Assembly: GCF_026342435.1 (NCBI RefSeq)
Contig: NZ_JAPEMT010000005.1
Location: 481,397-545,396, forward strand
Length of the DNA stretch: 64,000 nt
Direction: 5' to 3'
Source: Streptomyces sp. NBC_00237
GTDB lineage: Bacteria > Actinomycetota > Actinomycetes > Streptomycetales > Streptomycetaceae
Part shown: positions 8,269-16,399 of the stretch, piece after piece
Layout of the letters: each line of letters opens with the position of its first letter
Numbering within the stretch: the stretch's first letter is position 1
The notes under the pieces: generated by a model
Database searches by the model: none
The model's input: only the letters and a program-made list of their open reading frames with translations
Told to the model about the DNA's origin: nothing
Made by a program: the position numbers and the translations under genes

Positions 8269-9798
8269 ATGCCGACCTTCACCGCCCCCGACGGAACCCA
8301 CCTCGCCTACCACCTCACAGGCACCGGCGAACCCCTCCTCTGCCTCCCCGGCGGAGCGATGCGCGCCTCGGAGTACCTCGGGGACCTCGGCGGCCTCTCC
8401 GCCCACCGCCAGCTCGTCCTCCTCGACCTGCGTGGCACCGGAGCCTCCGGCACCCCCGCCGACGAGGACTCCTACCGCTGCGCCCGCCAGGTCGCCGACG
8501 TCGAGGCCCTCCGCGTCCACCTGGGTCTGGACCGCGTCGACGTCCTGGCCCACTCCGCAGGCGGCAACCTCGGCATCCTCTACGCCGCCGCCCACCCCGA
8601 CCGTGTGCGCAGCCTCGCCCTGATCACCCCGACCGCCTGGGAGGCGGGCGTCCTGATCGCGCCGGAGGACCGCCTCGCCGCCGCCCGACTGCGCGCGGGG
8701 GAGACCTGGTTCACCGAGGCGTACGCGGCGTACGAGGCACGGCTCGCCGGGCAGGGGACCGAGGTGTCCGTCGACCCGTTCTTCTACGGCCGCTGGGACG
8801 ACGCGGCCCGCGCCCACGCCGCAGCGGACGCCGACCAGCGCAACCCGGCCGCCGCCGCCCGTTACATCGACCCGCAGCACGTCGACGGGCCCGCCGTGCG
8901 CAAGGCGCTGGCCGCGCTCGAAGCGCCCGTGCTGGTGCTGGCGGGAGAACTCGACGGAGCCCCCGACCCGGTCAAGGCGGCGGAGATCGCGGCCCTGTTC
9001 CGGCACGGCGAGGTCGCCGTACAGGCAGGGGGAGGGCACTTCCCGTGGCTCGACGACCCGCGCGGCTTCGTCCGTACGGTCGCCGCCTTCCTCGACCCCG
9101 CCGTGCACGGCGTGCGGCTGGCCGGGGGGAACCGGATCGCCTACCGCGTGTGGGGCGACCCGGCCGCCCCGCCCGTCGTCCTGCTGCACGGCCGCAGCAT
9201 GAACAGCGCCGACTGGACCGGCATCGCCGAGGACCTGTCCGCCACCCGCCGGGTGTACGCCCTGGACACGCGAGGGCACGGCCTCAGCGACTGGCCCGGC
9301 GACTACGCGTACCCCCGACTCGCGCTGGACGTGGGCGAGGTCATGGACGCCCTGGGCCTCGACCGGATCGACCTCGTGGGGCATTCCATGGGTGGCGCCA
9401 TCGCGCTCCAGGTCGCCCAGGCCCGACCGGAGCAGATCGCCAGGCTGGTGCTGGAGGACGCACTGCCGCCGTTCCCGATCGTCCCCCCTCGGCCCGCCGA
9501 ACCGCGCCCTCCGCAGGAGGAGACCGACGCCCTCGCCTTCGACTGGGACGTCGTCCCGGCGACCGACGAAGGGGCCAACCACCCCGACCCGGAATGGGAG
9601 GCGGGGCTGGCGAAGATCACCGCGCCGGTGCTGGTGATCTGGGGCGGCGAGGCGAGCTTCCTGCCCGGTGCGGGCCAGCGGGAACTGGCCGAACTGATCC
9701 CGGGCGCCCGCAGGGTGACGATCCCGGTGGGTCACCTGATCCACCGGAACGATCCGACGGGATTCCTGGCGGAACTGCGGGGCTTCGGTATTTACTGA
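8269..9798 (+). CDS. Tandem alpha/beta-hydrolase fusion protein
   Basis: The 509-residue cytoplasmic protein consists of two complete alpha/beta-hydrolase domains joined head to tail. The first (residues 1-about 280) has the oxyanion segment LPGGAMRASEYLGDL, the nucleophile elbow HSAGGN and a C-terminal GGGHFPW. The second (about 283-509) has LLHGRSMNSADW, the elbow GHSMGG and the catalytic histidine in VGHLIHRN. Both therefore look catalytically competent. Substrates are unknown; the first resembles proline-iminopeptidase-like hydrolases. The start is uncertain between the ATG at 8260 and that at 8269, because neither has a clear ribosome site. The upstream open frame is C-rich non-coding sequence. 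Confidence 0.85.
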   Translation: MPTFTAPDGTHLAYHLTGTGEPLLCLPGGAMRASEYLGDLGGLSAHRQLVLLDLRGTGASGTPADEDSYRCARQVADVEALRVHLGLDRVDVLAHSAGGNLGILYAAAHPDRVRSLALITPTAWEAGVLIAPEDRLAAARLRAGETWFTEAYAAYEARLAGQGTEVSVDPFFYGRWDDAARAHAAADADQRNPAAAARYIDPQHVDGPAVRKALAALEAPVLVLAGELDGAPDPVKAAEIAALFRHGEVAVQAGGGHFPWLDDPRGFVRTVAAFLDPAVHGVRLAGGNRIAYRVWGDPAAPPVVLLHGRSMNSADWTGIAEDLSATRRVYALDTRGHGLSDWPGDYAYPRLALDVGEVMDALGLDRIDLVGHSMGGAIALQVAQARPEQIARLVLEDALPPFPIVPPRPAEPRPPQEETDALAFDWDVVPATDEGANHPDPEWEAGLAKITAPVLVIWGGEASFLPGAGQRELAELIPGARRVTIPVGHLIHRNDPTGFLAELRGFGIY

Positions 9799-9890
9799 TC
9801 TCGGAGAGCTGCTGCTGACGATCCGTCTATCAGGATGTTTCTGGCCGCACGTCCGAAGAACCCTTCCCCACCCCTCACCGGAGGCCCGAG

Positions 9891-10265
9891 TTGACCGCGA
9901 ACGACCGATCCGCCCGTCTGCTCGTCGGCCTGCTCGCCGGGGCGGGCGCCGCCCATGTCGTGGTGCCGAAGCTGTTCGACGCCATGGTTCCGGAGTTCCT
10001 GCCGGGCGAGCAGCGCACCTGGACGCACGCGAGCGGCGTCGCCGAACTGCTGCTCGCCGCCGCGATCGCCGTACCGCAGACGCGGAGGGCGGGCGGGCTG
10101 GCCGCCGCCGGGTTCTTCGCGGCGATCCTGCCCGCGCACCTGAAGATGGCCCGCGACTGGCGCGACAAGCCGACGGCCCTCCGGGCAGGGGCGTACGCGC
10201 GGATTCCGCTCCAGGTGCCGTTGGTGATGTGGGCGGCGAAGGTGGGCCGCGACGCGGCCCGTTGA
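9891..10265 (+). CDS. DoxX-like small membrane protein
   Basis: The 124-residue integral membrane protein has about four hydrophobic segments: LLVGLLAGAGAAHVVVP, VAELLLAAAIAVP, AAAGFFAAILPA and the C-terminal VPLVMWA stretch. It carries the DoxX-family features PKLFDAMVPEFLPG and the basic motif KMARDW. Members are small quinone- or redox-linked membrane proteins of poorly defined role. The TTG start at 9891 is supported by GGAGG six bases before it. It follows the hydrolase fusion by 92 bases. Confidence 0.75.
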   Translation: MTANDRSARLLVGLLAGAGAAHVVVPKLFDAMVPEFLPGEQRTWTHASGVAELLLAAAIAVPQTRRAGGLAAAGFFAAILPAHLKMARDWRDKPTALRAGAYARIPLQVPLVMWAAKVGRDAAR

Positions 10266-10379
10266 CGGCGCTGGGGTCACGGATGGGGGCTATGCCCCTC
10301 GCCCCCTGCACGGGCTTCGCCCGCGCGTCCTCGAACGCCGGACGGGCCGAATTTTCTCCCGCCCCAAGAGAAGGCCCCC

Positions 10380-11321
10380 ATGCGAATCTTGATCATCGGC
10401 GCCGGTGCCACCGGCGGCTACTTCGGTGCCCGCCTCGTCCAAGCCGGACACGACGTCACCTTCCTCGTCCGCCCCCACCGCGCCGACACCCTCCGTCGGC
10501 GCGGCCTCCGCCTCACCGGCCTCGGTGAGCCCGACGAGCACGTGACCCCGCAGTTCACCACCGCCGCCGAACTCGCCGCCGCGCCCGACCCGGCCCCGTA
10601 CGACCTGATCCTCCTCACGGTGAAGGCCACCGCCCTCACCCCCGCGATCGAGGACTTCGCGCCCGCCGTCGGCCAGGACACCGTGATCCTGCCCGTCCTC
10701 AACGGCCTCGCCCACCTCGATCCGCTCGCCGCCCGCTTCGGCGCGCACCGGGTCTGGGGCGGTGTCGCGAAGATCATCACCACCCTCAACGACGACGGCG
10801 ACATCGTCCGCCTCGCCCCTTTCGCGACTCTGGACTTCGGGCCTTTCGACGGCAGCGACCCCGCTCGGGCCGAGCGGACGGCCGCGCTGCTCGACGCCGT
10901 ACCCGGAATCGAGGCGAAGGCGTCCACGGACACGCTCGGCGACATGTGGGCCAAGTGGTCCTTCATCGTGACGGTGAGCACCGTGAACATCCTCGGCCGG
11001 GGCAGCGTCGGCGAGGTCGTCGCCGCACCGGGCGGCGATGCCCTCGGCCCCGCCGCCCTGGCCGAAGCGGCAGCCGTGGCCGCCGCTTCGGGGCACGAGC
11101 TGCCCCAGGACGTACGGGACCTGGTGTCGGGGATGGCGACCGAGACCGGCTCCCCGCTCACGACCTCCCTCTTCCGGGACATGACGGCGGGCCTGCCCTC
11201 CGAGGCCGAGCACCTCTTCGGCGACCTCGTGGCACGGGCCCGCGCCCTCGGCGTGGCCACTCCGCTCCTCGACCTGGCCACCCTGCAACTCCGTGTACAA
11301 GAAGCCAGGTTGACGAAGTAA
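10380..11321 (+). CDS. Ketopantoate reductase family protein (ApbA/PanE)
   Basis: The 313-residue NADPH-dependent oxidoreductase begins with the Rossmann motif GAGATGGYFGARL at residues 7-19. It contains the family's TVKATAL stretch near residue 80, the NG(L/I) motif in VLNGLAHLD and the C-terminal segment SLFRDMTAGLPSEAEHLFGD. The family reduces 2-dehydropantoate to pantoate in coenzyme A synthesis, but Streptomyces usually carry several paralogues, so pantoate need not be the substrate here. The ATG at 10380 has an AGAGAAGG site. The preceding 114 bases contain a C-rich intergenic motif (CCTCGAACGCCGGACGGGC). Confidence 0.85.
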   Translation: MRILIIGAGATGGYFGARLVQAGHDVTFLVRPHRADTLRRRGLRLTGLGEPDEHVTPQFTTAAELAAAPDPAPYDLILLTVKATALTPAIEDFAPAVGQDTVILPVLNGLAHLDPLAARFGAHRVWGGVAKIITTLNDDGDIVRLAPFATLDFGPFDGSDPARAERTAALLDAVPGIEAKASTDTLGDMWAKWSFIVTVSTVNILGRGSVGEVVAAPGGDALGPAALAEAAAVAAASGHELPQDVRDLVSGMATETGSPLTTSLFRDMTAGLPSEAEHLFGDLVARARALGVATPLLDLATLQLRVQEARLTK

Positions 11322-11344
11322 GGGGGCGGAAGTCGACAGTCGCG

Positions 11345-11848
11345 TCAGGGGGCCTTCGGCTGCCACAGGGAGGTCACCGGGTCGTAGACCCTGACCCCCT
11401 TCGGCAGGCCGAGCGACGCGGCCGTGATCCGCACCCCGCGGTGCGCCGGATCCGCCGCCACCCCGATGTCCCGTACGAGGCGCACATCGCCGGGCGTCGG
11501 CGGCGCGAGCACGGTGCGCACCGAGGCGTACGCGCTCGCGCCCGCCGCCACCCGGTACGGGGCACTGCCGACCGGGGGATTCGGGCGGGCCGACCCGTCC
11601 AGGCCCCCGAAGGTGACGGTCGGGATGCGGTCGACGGTGCAGGCGTGCTTGCCCTTGTTGGTGAAGCGGACGGTGAGGACGTCGGGGGTCGGGGCGGCAG
11701 CCGCCCCGACCGTCAGGTTCCGCTCCGCGCAGCGCGGCAGCGGACCGCCGCCCGTCGGCAGTACGCAGGCGGTGGCGGTGGCGGAAGCGGCGAGCAGGAC
11801 TGCGGCGGCGAGCGCGCCGACCGTGGTGAAACGCTGGTGCGTGTACAT
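11345..11848 (-). CDS. Secreted DUF4232 protein
   Basis: The 167-residue exported protein has a signal peptide (VGALAAAVLLAASATATA) followed by a Cys, so cleavage by signal peptidase I or weak lipidation are both possible. The mature part has the DUF4232 pattern: CAERNL at the start, a beta-rich VRFTNKGKHACTVDR core whose cysteine pairs with the first, and a proline/glycine motif PPVGSAPYRV. DUF4232 proteins are Ig-like secreted proteins of actinomycetes with unknown function. The gene is convergent with the reductase (23 bases apart) and divergent from the SRPBCC gene. Confidence 0.8.
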   Translation of the reverse strand: MYTHQRFTTVGALAAAVLLAASATATACVLPTGGGPLPRCAERNLTVGAAAAPTPDVLTVRFTNKGKHACTVDRIPTVTFGGLDGSARPNPPVGSAPYRVAAGASAYASVRTVLAPPTPGDVRLVRDIGVAADPAHRGVRITAASLGLPKGVRVYDPVTSLWQPKAP

Positions 11849-11960
11849 GGCTCCATGCTGCGGCCGGGACCCCCGCAACCGGGAGAACGCCACCGGCTGT
11901 GTGACGGGTCCGTGACACTCCGACAGGCCCACGCCGCGTTGAGTGCGTACCGTTTGTTCC

Positions 11961-12401
11961 GTGGCCCTCTTCCGCATCGCACACCGCACGCCCCTCGCCC
12001 CGGACGAAGCCTGGCGCAGGCTCACCGCCTGGGAACGGCACGCCGCCCAGGTCCCCTTCACCCACATGGTCTTCGGCACCGACCCGCCGACCCGGCAGGG
12101 CACCCGGTTCGTGGCCCGTACCCGGATCGGAAGGATCGGATTCGACGACCCCATGGAAGTCGTCGAGTGGCGGCCGCCGGAGCACTGCCGACTGGAGAAG
12201 AGCGGCCGGGCGGTGACGGGGTGGGCCGAGATCGACGTACGGCCCGTACCGGACGGCGGCCCGGGCGCGTACGTGATCTGGACGGAGGATCTGCGGCTGC
12301 GCGGGCTGCCCCGGATGTGCGACCCGCTGCTGGCGGCGGCGGGCCGGGTGGTCTTCGGGCGGGCGATGCGTGCGCTGCTGCGGGAACCGAAGGGGCGGTG
12401 A
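11961..12401 (+). CDS. SRPBCC (START-like) family protein
   Basis: The 146-residue soluble protein has the helix-grip fold signature: TPLAPDEAWRRLTAWERHA at the N terminus, a beta-sheet core (MEVVEWRPPEHCRLEKSG) and a long C-terminal helix ending in RAMRALL. Such proteins bind small hydrophobic ligands or act as polyketide or CoA-thioester associated proteins. GTG at 11961 is preferred to GTG at 11943 because the fold begins directly after it. No ribosome site is seen, so the message may be leaderless. It is divergent from the DUF4232 gene and convergent with the FadD-like gene. Confidence 0.75.
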   Translation: MALFRIAHRTPLAPDEAWRRLTAWERHAAQVPFTHMVFGTDPPTRQGTRFVARTRIGRIGFDDPMEVVEWRPPEHCRLEKSGRAVTGWAEIDVRPVPDGGPGAYVIWTEDLRLRGLPRMCDPLLAAAGRVVFGRAMRALLREPKGR

Positions 12402-12462
12402 GGTCCGCGCGGCCGTGAGCCGAGGCCCCTTCCGCCCGGCCGCTGACCCTTCCGTCCGGCCG

Positions 12463-14079
12463 TTACCTCTCCCGTGCGGCCTCCGCCTTTGCCCAGCGGT
12501 AGTCCGCCTTGCCGCTCGGCGAGCGGTGTATCCGGTCGGTGATCACCAGCTTCCGGGGGATCTTGTAGCCCGCGAGCCGGGTGCGGCAGTGTTCCTGAAT
12601 GGCTGTCAGGTCGGGAACGGCGGCGTCTGCGCGGAGTTGGACGACGGCTGCGACCCGGTTGCCCCACTTCGGGTCTGGAACCCCGGCGACCAGCGCGTCG
12701 TACACGTCCGGATGGGCCTTCAGGGCCTGCTCGACCTCCTCCGGGTAGACCTTCTCGCCGCCGGTGTTGATGCACTGCGAGCCGCGTCCGAGGACGGTGA
12801 CGATGCCGTCGCCGTCGACGGTGGCCATGTCGCCGAGCAGCACCCAGCGCTGCCCTTCGCGCTGGAAGAAGGTCTCCGCGGTCTTCTTCGGGTCGTTGTA
12901 GTAGCCGAGCGGGACGTGTCCGCACTGGGCGAGCCTGCCGATCTCGCCCACGCCCACGGGTTCGTACGTCGCCGGGTCGACGACCTTCGTGCGCTCGTTG
13001 ACCTCCAGCCGGAACCCCTTCTCCGGGCCGGAGTCGTCCGTGGCCTTCCCGTTCGAACCGGACTCCGACGAACCGAAGTTGTTGAGCAGCGTCACGTTCG
13101 GCACGAGCTCCTGGAACTGGGCGCGCACCGTGTCCGACATGATCGCCCCGGAGGACGAGACGCTGAAGAGCGAGGAGAGGTCCGTGCCCTTCAGCGGGCC
13201 GTGCAGGGCGTCGATCAGGGGGCGGAGCATCGCGTCGCCGACCAGTGACACGCTCGACACCCGCTCCTTCTCGATGGTCCGCAGCACCTCCTCCGGTACG
13301 TACTTGCGGTGGATGACCACCCGCTGCCCGTAGTGGAAGGCGATGAACGACGTCAGCGTCGAGGTGCCGTGCATCAGCGGGGGAGTGGGGAAGAAGGCGA
13401 GACCGGCACCACCGGCCGCGACCTTCTCGGCCAGCTCCTCGGGCCGCCTCACCGGACTGCCCGTCGGGTCCCCGCCGAACAACCCAGCGAAGAACAGGTC
13501 TTCCTGACGCCACATCACCCCCTTCGGCATGCCCGTCGTGCCACCCGTGTAGATGATGAAGAGGTCGTCGGCGGAACGGTCGGGGAAGCCCCTTCCCGCT
13601 GACCCGGAAGCCTCGGCGTCCACGAACTCCACGCAGTCGACGGCCGGGGCGTCGGCGGGCCGCCCGCCCACCCGGACCAGATGGCGCAGCTTCCCGGTGC
13701 GCGGCAGGGCGGCTGCCACCCGCTCGGTGAACTCGGTGTCGAAGACCAGCGCGGCGAGGTCCGCGTCGCGATAGAGGTAGACCAACTCCTCTTCCACATA
13801 ACGGTAATTGACGTTGACCGGTACGAGACGCGCCTTCAGGCAGGCCAGCACCGTCTGGAGGTACTCGACGCCGTTGTAGAGGTGCAGCCCCAGGTGTTCG
13901 CCCGGCTTCAGCCCCGCGTGGATGAGGTGGTGCGCGACGCGATTGGCGGCCGAGTCGAGTTCGGCGTAGGTGAGGCGGCGCTCCGCGCCCGTACCGGGAT
14001 GGTCGACGTACACGAGCGCCTCGCGGTCGGGGACCACGTCGACGACCGACTCGAACAGGTCGGCAAGGTTGTACTCCAC
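12463..14079 (-). CDS. Acyl-CoA synthetase (FadD family)
   Basis: The 538-residue ANL ligase has the motif YTGGTTGMPKGVMW near residue 175, FGSSESG near 335, GYYNDPKKTAETF near 405 and the catalytic lysine segment SPSGKADYRWAK at the C terminus. It activates a fatty or polycyclic acid as its CoA ester. The GTG at 14079 is chosen because AGGAGG precedes it by five bases; the frame stays open a little further upstream without a better site. It is divergent from an enoyl-CoA hydratase with a palindrome in the shared promoter, which suggests joint control of an acid degradation route. Confidence 0.88.
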   Translation of the reverse strand: MEYNLADLFESVVDVVPDREALVYVDHPGTGAERRLTYAELDSAANRVAHHLIHAGLKPGEHLGLHLYNGVEYLQTVLACLKARLVPVNVNYRYVEEELVYLYRDADLAALVFDTEFTERVAAALPRTGKLRHLVRVGGRPADAPAVDCVEFVDAEASGSAGRGFPDRSADDLFIIYTGGTTGMPKGVMWRQEDLFFAGLFGGDPTGSPVRRPEELAEKVAAGGAGLAFFPTPPLMHGTSTLTSFIAFHYGQRVVIHRKYVPEEVLRTIEKERVSSVSLVGDAMLRPLIDALHGPLKGTDLSSLFSVSSSGAIMSDTVRAQFQELVPNVTLLNNFGSSESGSNGKATDDSGPEKGFRLEVNERTKVVDPATYEPVGVGEIGRLAQCGHVPLGYYNDPKKTAETFFQREGQRWVLLGDMATVDGDGIVTVLGRGSQCINTGGEKVYPEEVEQALKAHPDVYDALVAGVPDPKWGNRVAAVVQLRADAAVPDLTAIQEHCRTRLAGYKIPRKLVITDRIHRSPSGKADYRWAKAEAARER

Positions 14080-14174
14080 CGTTCCTCCTGAACCCCGGTT
14101 GTGCACAGGCGAGTTGATGTGTCGGCCATCACAGCAAAGGGTGCTTCAAGTGGGAAGGGTGTACGCCGAAGAAA

Positions 14175-14191
14175 TCTGACTGACTGTCAGA
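14175..14191. promoter_or_regulatory. TCTGAC-5-GTCAGA palindrome between FadD-like and enoyl-CoA hydratase genes
   Basis: A 6-5-6 inverted repeat lies 96 bases before the synthetase start and 65 bases before the hydratase start. Its position suggests that one repressor controls both divergent genes. Confidence 0.5.
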
Positions 14192-14255
14192 AAACTCTTG
14201 AAGTGGCGGGGGCTCTCCTGCAACCTGTTCCAGGTCTGACGACGGGAGGACGGTC

Positions 14256-15110
14256 ATGTCCGATACGGAATCGGGTGCGAGGTCGGGTGCGAGGGGTGCG
14301 GAGCCGGGCACGGAACACCTCGCCGTACGGCGCGAGGGCGCCACGCTCGTGCTCACCCTGAACAGGCCCGAGGCGAAGAACGCGTTGTCGTTGCCGATGC
14401 TGGTCGGGCTGTACGACGGCTGGCTCGCGGCGGACGCGGACGACTCCGTGCGGTCGGTCGTCCTCACGGGGGCGGGCGGCTGCTTCTGCGCCGGGATGGA
14501 CCTCAAGGCGCTGGCCGGAACGCGGGGGATGGGCGGAGAGGGCGACACGTACCGCGCACGGATGAAGGCCGACCCCGACCTGCACTGGAAGGCGATGCTG
14601 CGCCACCACCGGCCGCGCAAGCCGGTGATCGCGGCGGTCGAGGGCCACTGCGTGGCGGGCGGCACCGAGATCCTCCAGGGGACGGACATCCGGGTCGCGG
14701 GAGCCTCCGCGACCTTCGGCCTCTTCGAAGTGCGCCGCGGCCTCTTCCCGATCGGCGGCTCGACGGTGCGGCTGCCACGGCAGATCGCGCGGACGCACGC
14801 GTTGGAGATGCTGCTGACGGGGCGGCCGTACGGGGCGCAGGAGGCGGCCAGGATCGGGCTGATCGGGCGGGTCGTTCCGGACGGGACGGCGCTGGAGTGC
14901 GCGCTGGAGATCGCCGAACAGGTCAACGCCTGCGGGCCGTTGGCGGTGGAGGCGGTGAAGGCGTCGGTCTACGAGACGGCGGAGATGAGCGAGGGGGAGG
15001 GGCTGGCGGCGGAGCTCAAGAAGGGGTGGCCGATTTTCGACACGGAGGACGCGAAGGAGGGGGCGAGGGCTTTCGCGGAGGGTCGGGGGGCGGTGTTCCG
15101 GCGGCGGTAG
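14256..15110 (+). CDS. Enoyl-CoA hydratase/isomerase (crotonase family)
   Basis: The 284-residue protein contains the crotonase core: NRPEAKNALS near residue 37, the oxyanion-hole segment GAGGCFCAGMDLKALAG near 73-89, and the second oxyanion element EGHCVAGGTEIL near 130-141. The usual glutamate region reads FGLFEVRRGLFPIGG. It probably hydrates or isomerises an enoyl-CoA in beta-oxidation. A GGGAGGA ribosome site lies five bases before the ATG. It is divergent from the FadD-type ligase and followed, after a repeat-filled gap, by the DUF35-thiolase module. Confidence 0.9.
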   Translation: MSDTESGARSGARGAEPGTEHLAVRREGATLVLTLNRPEAKNALSLPMLVGLYDGWLAADADDSVRSVVLTGAGGCFCAGMDLKALAGTRGMGGEGDTYRARMKADPDLHWKAMLRHHRPRKPVIAAVEGHCVAGGTEILQGTDIRVAGASATFGLFEVRRGLFPIGGSTVRLPRQIARTHALEMLLTGRPYGAQEAARIGLIGRVVPDGTALECALEIAEQVNACGPLAVEAVKASVYETAEMSEGEGLAAELKKGWPIFDTEDAKEGARAFAEGRGAVFRRR

Positions 15111-15456
15111 GGGGCGGGCCACCTGGCGCCCCCGGCCGCCCGGAGCGGCCAACCACGCAGCCCGGCCCGAACCCGAACGCGGGCCCGAGGCTGAACCGGA
15201 ATTCGGGCCCGAGGTCGGTCCCGAATCCGAGCCAATACCCGGACCCGAGTCTGAAACCGGACCGAACCCGAACCGGAGGTCGGGCCGAACCCGAGGCCGG
15301 TCTTGAATCCGAGCCAAGGCCCGAGCCCGAGCCAAGGCCCGAGCCCGAGCCCGAACCCGAAGCCGGGCCCCGCCCGAGGCCGGGCTGAACCCGCACCCGA
15401 GCCCGGGCCTGAACCCGGGCCGCGATCCGAATCCGCACCCCGAGATCGGAGATCAC
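15111..15456. repeat. Degenerate hexanucleotide repeat tract (CCCGAR-type)
   Basis: The 346-bp gap holds no gene. From about 15155 to 15440 it consists of imperfect six-base units close to CCCGAG, CCCGAA and CCGGAC, with a clear repeat of AAGGCCCGAGCCCGAGCC around 15315-15345. All six frames read as low-complexity Pro-Glu, Pro-Asn or Gly-Ser strings. The tract ends just before the DUF35 protein start. Confidence 0.8.
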
Positions 15457-16398
15457 ATGCCCGCCCTCAAAGCCCCCCTCACCGTCGAGTTCCCCTTCAC
15501 CCGCTCCCTCGGTCCCGTCCAGTCCGCCTTCCTCACCGGCCTGCGCCACCGCACCCTTCTCGGCGTCAGGACCACCTCGGGCGAGGTGCTCGTCCCGCCC
15601 ACCGAGTACGACCCCGTCACCGCCGAAGAGCTCCGCGACCTCGTCGAAGTCGCCCCCACCGGCACCGTCACCACCTGGGCCTGGAACCCCTCCCCCCGCC
15701 CCTTCCAGCCCCTGGCGACCCCCTTCGCCTGGGTCCTCGTCAAGCTCGACGGCGCCGACACCGCCCTCCTGCACGTCCTCGACGCCCCCGGCCCCGACCA
15801 CCTCCGCACCGGCATGCGCGTCCGTGTCCGCTGGGCCGAGGAACGTACCGGCGCCATCACCGACATCGCCTGCTTCGAGCCGCACGAAAGCACCAACAAG
15901 CACGAAGTGAGCGTGCACAGAGGTGAGTTCGAGGACATGACCACCCTCCTCACCGCCCCCGCCCGCCTCGACTACACCTACACCCCGGGCCGCGCCCCCA
16001 CCGACTACCTCACCGCCCTCGCCGACCACCGCATCGTCGGCGAACGCTGCCCCTCCTGCCAGAAGGTGTACGTCCCGCCCCGGGGGGCCTGCCCCACCTG
16101 CGGCATCGCCACCGCCGAACAGGTCGAGGTCGGCCCCAGCGGCACCGTCACCACCTTCTGCATCGTCAACATCAAGGCGAAGAACCTCGACATCGACGTC
16201 CCGTACGTCTACGCGCACATCGCCCTCGACGGGGCCGACCTCGCCCTGCACGGCCGCATCGCGGGCATCCCGTACGACGAGGTCCGGATGGGCCTGCGGG
16301 TCGAACCGGTGTGGACGGACGGCGCCCGCTACCCCGACCACTACCGGCCCACCGGCGAGCCCGACGCCGACTACGACGCGTACAAGGAGCTGATCTGA
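15457..16398 (+). CDS. DUF35 zinc-ribbon OB-fold protein, double domain
   Basis: The 313-residue protein has two OB-fold DUF35 modules. The first (about 20-150) lacks the zinc ribbon. The second (about 175-300) carries it as CPSCQ...CPTCG near residues 199-216. DUF35 proteins bind acyl-CoA and form complexes with thiolase-like partners, for example in sterol side-chain retro-aldol cleavage (ChsH2 with Ltp2). The two genes that follow encode such partners, and the first begins two bases after this stop codon, so a stable complex is likely. The ATG at 15457 lies directly after the repeat tract, with AGATCGGAGATC as a weak ribosome site. Confidence 0.85.
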   Translation: MPALKAPLTVEFPFTRSLGPVQSAFLTGLRHRTLLGVRTTSGEVLVPPTEYDPVTAEELRDLVEVAPTGTVTTWAWNPSPRPFQPLATPFAWVLVKLDGADTALLHVLDAPGPDHLRTGMRVRVRWAEERTGAITDIACFEPHESTNKHEVSVHRGEFEDMTTLLTAPARLDYTYTPGRAPTDYLTALADHRIVGERCPSCQKVYVPPRGACPTCGIATAEQVEVGPSGTVTTFCIVNIKAKNLDIDVPYVYAHIALDGADLALHGRIAGIPYDEVRMGLRVEPVWTDGARYPDHYRPTGEPDADYDAYKELI

Positions 16399-16399
16399 G

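Noticed and set aside
7627..10311. Minus-strand open frame of nearly 900 codons
   Set aside because: It runs antisense through the lipoprotein, the hydrolase fusion and the DoxX gene, whose codon bias explains it.
15150..15445. Possible CRISPR-like or satellite array
   Set aside because: Units are six bases with no unique spacers, so it is a simple-sequence tract.
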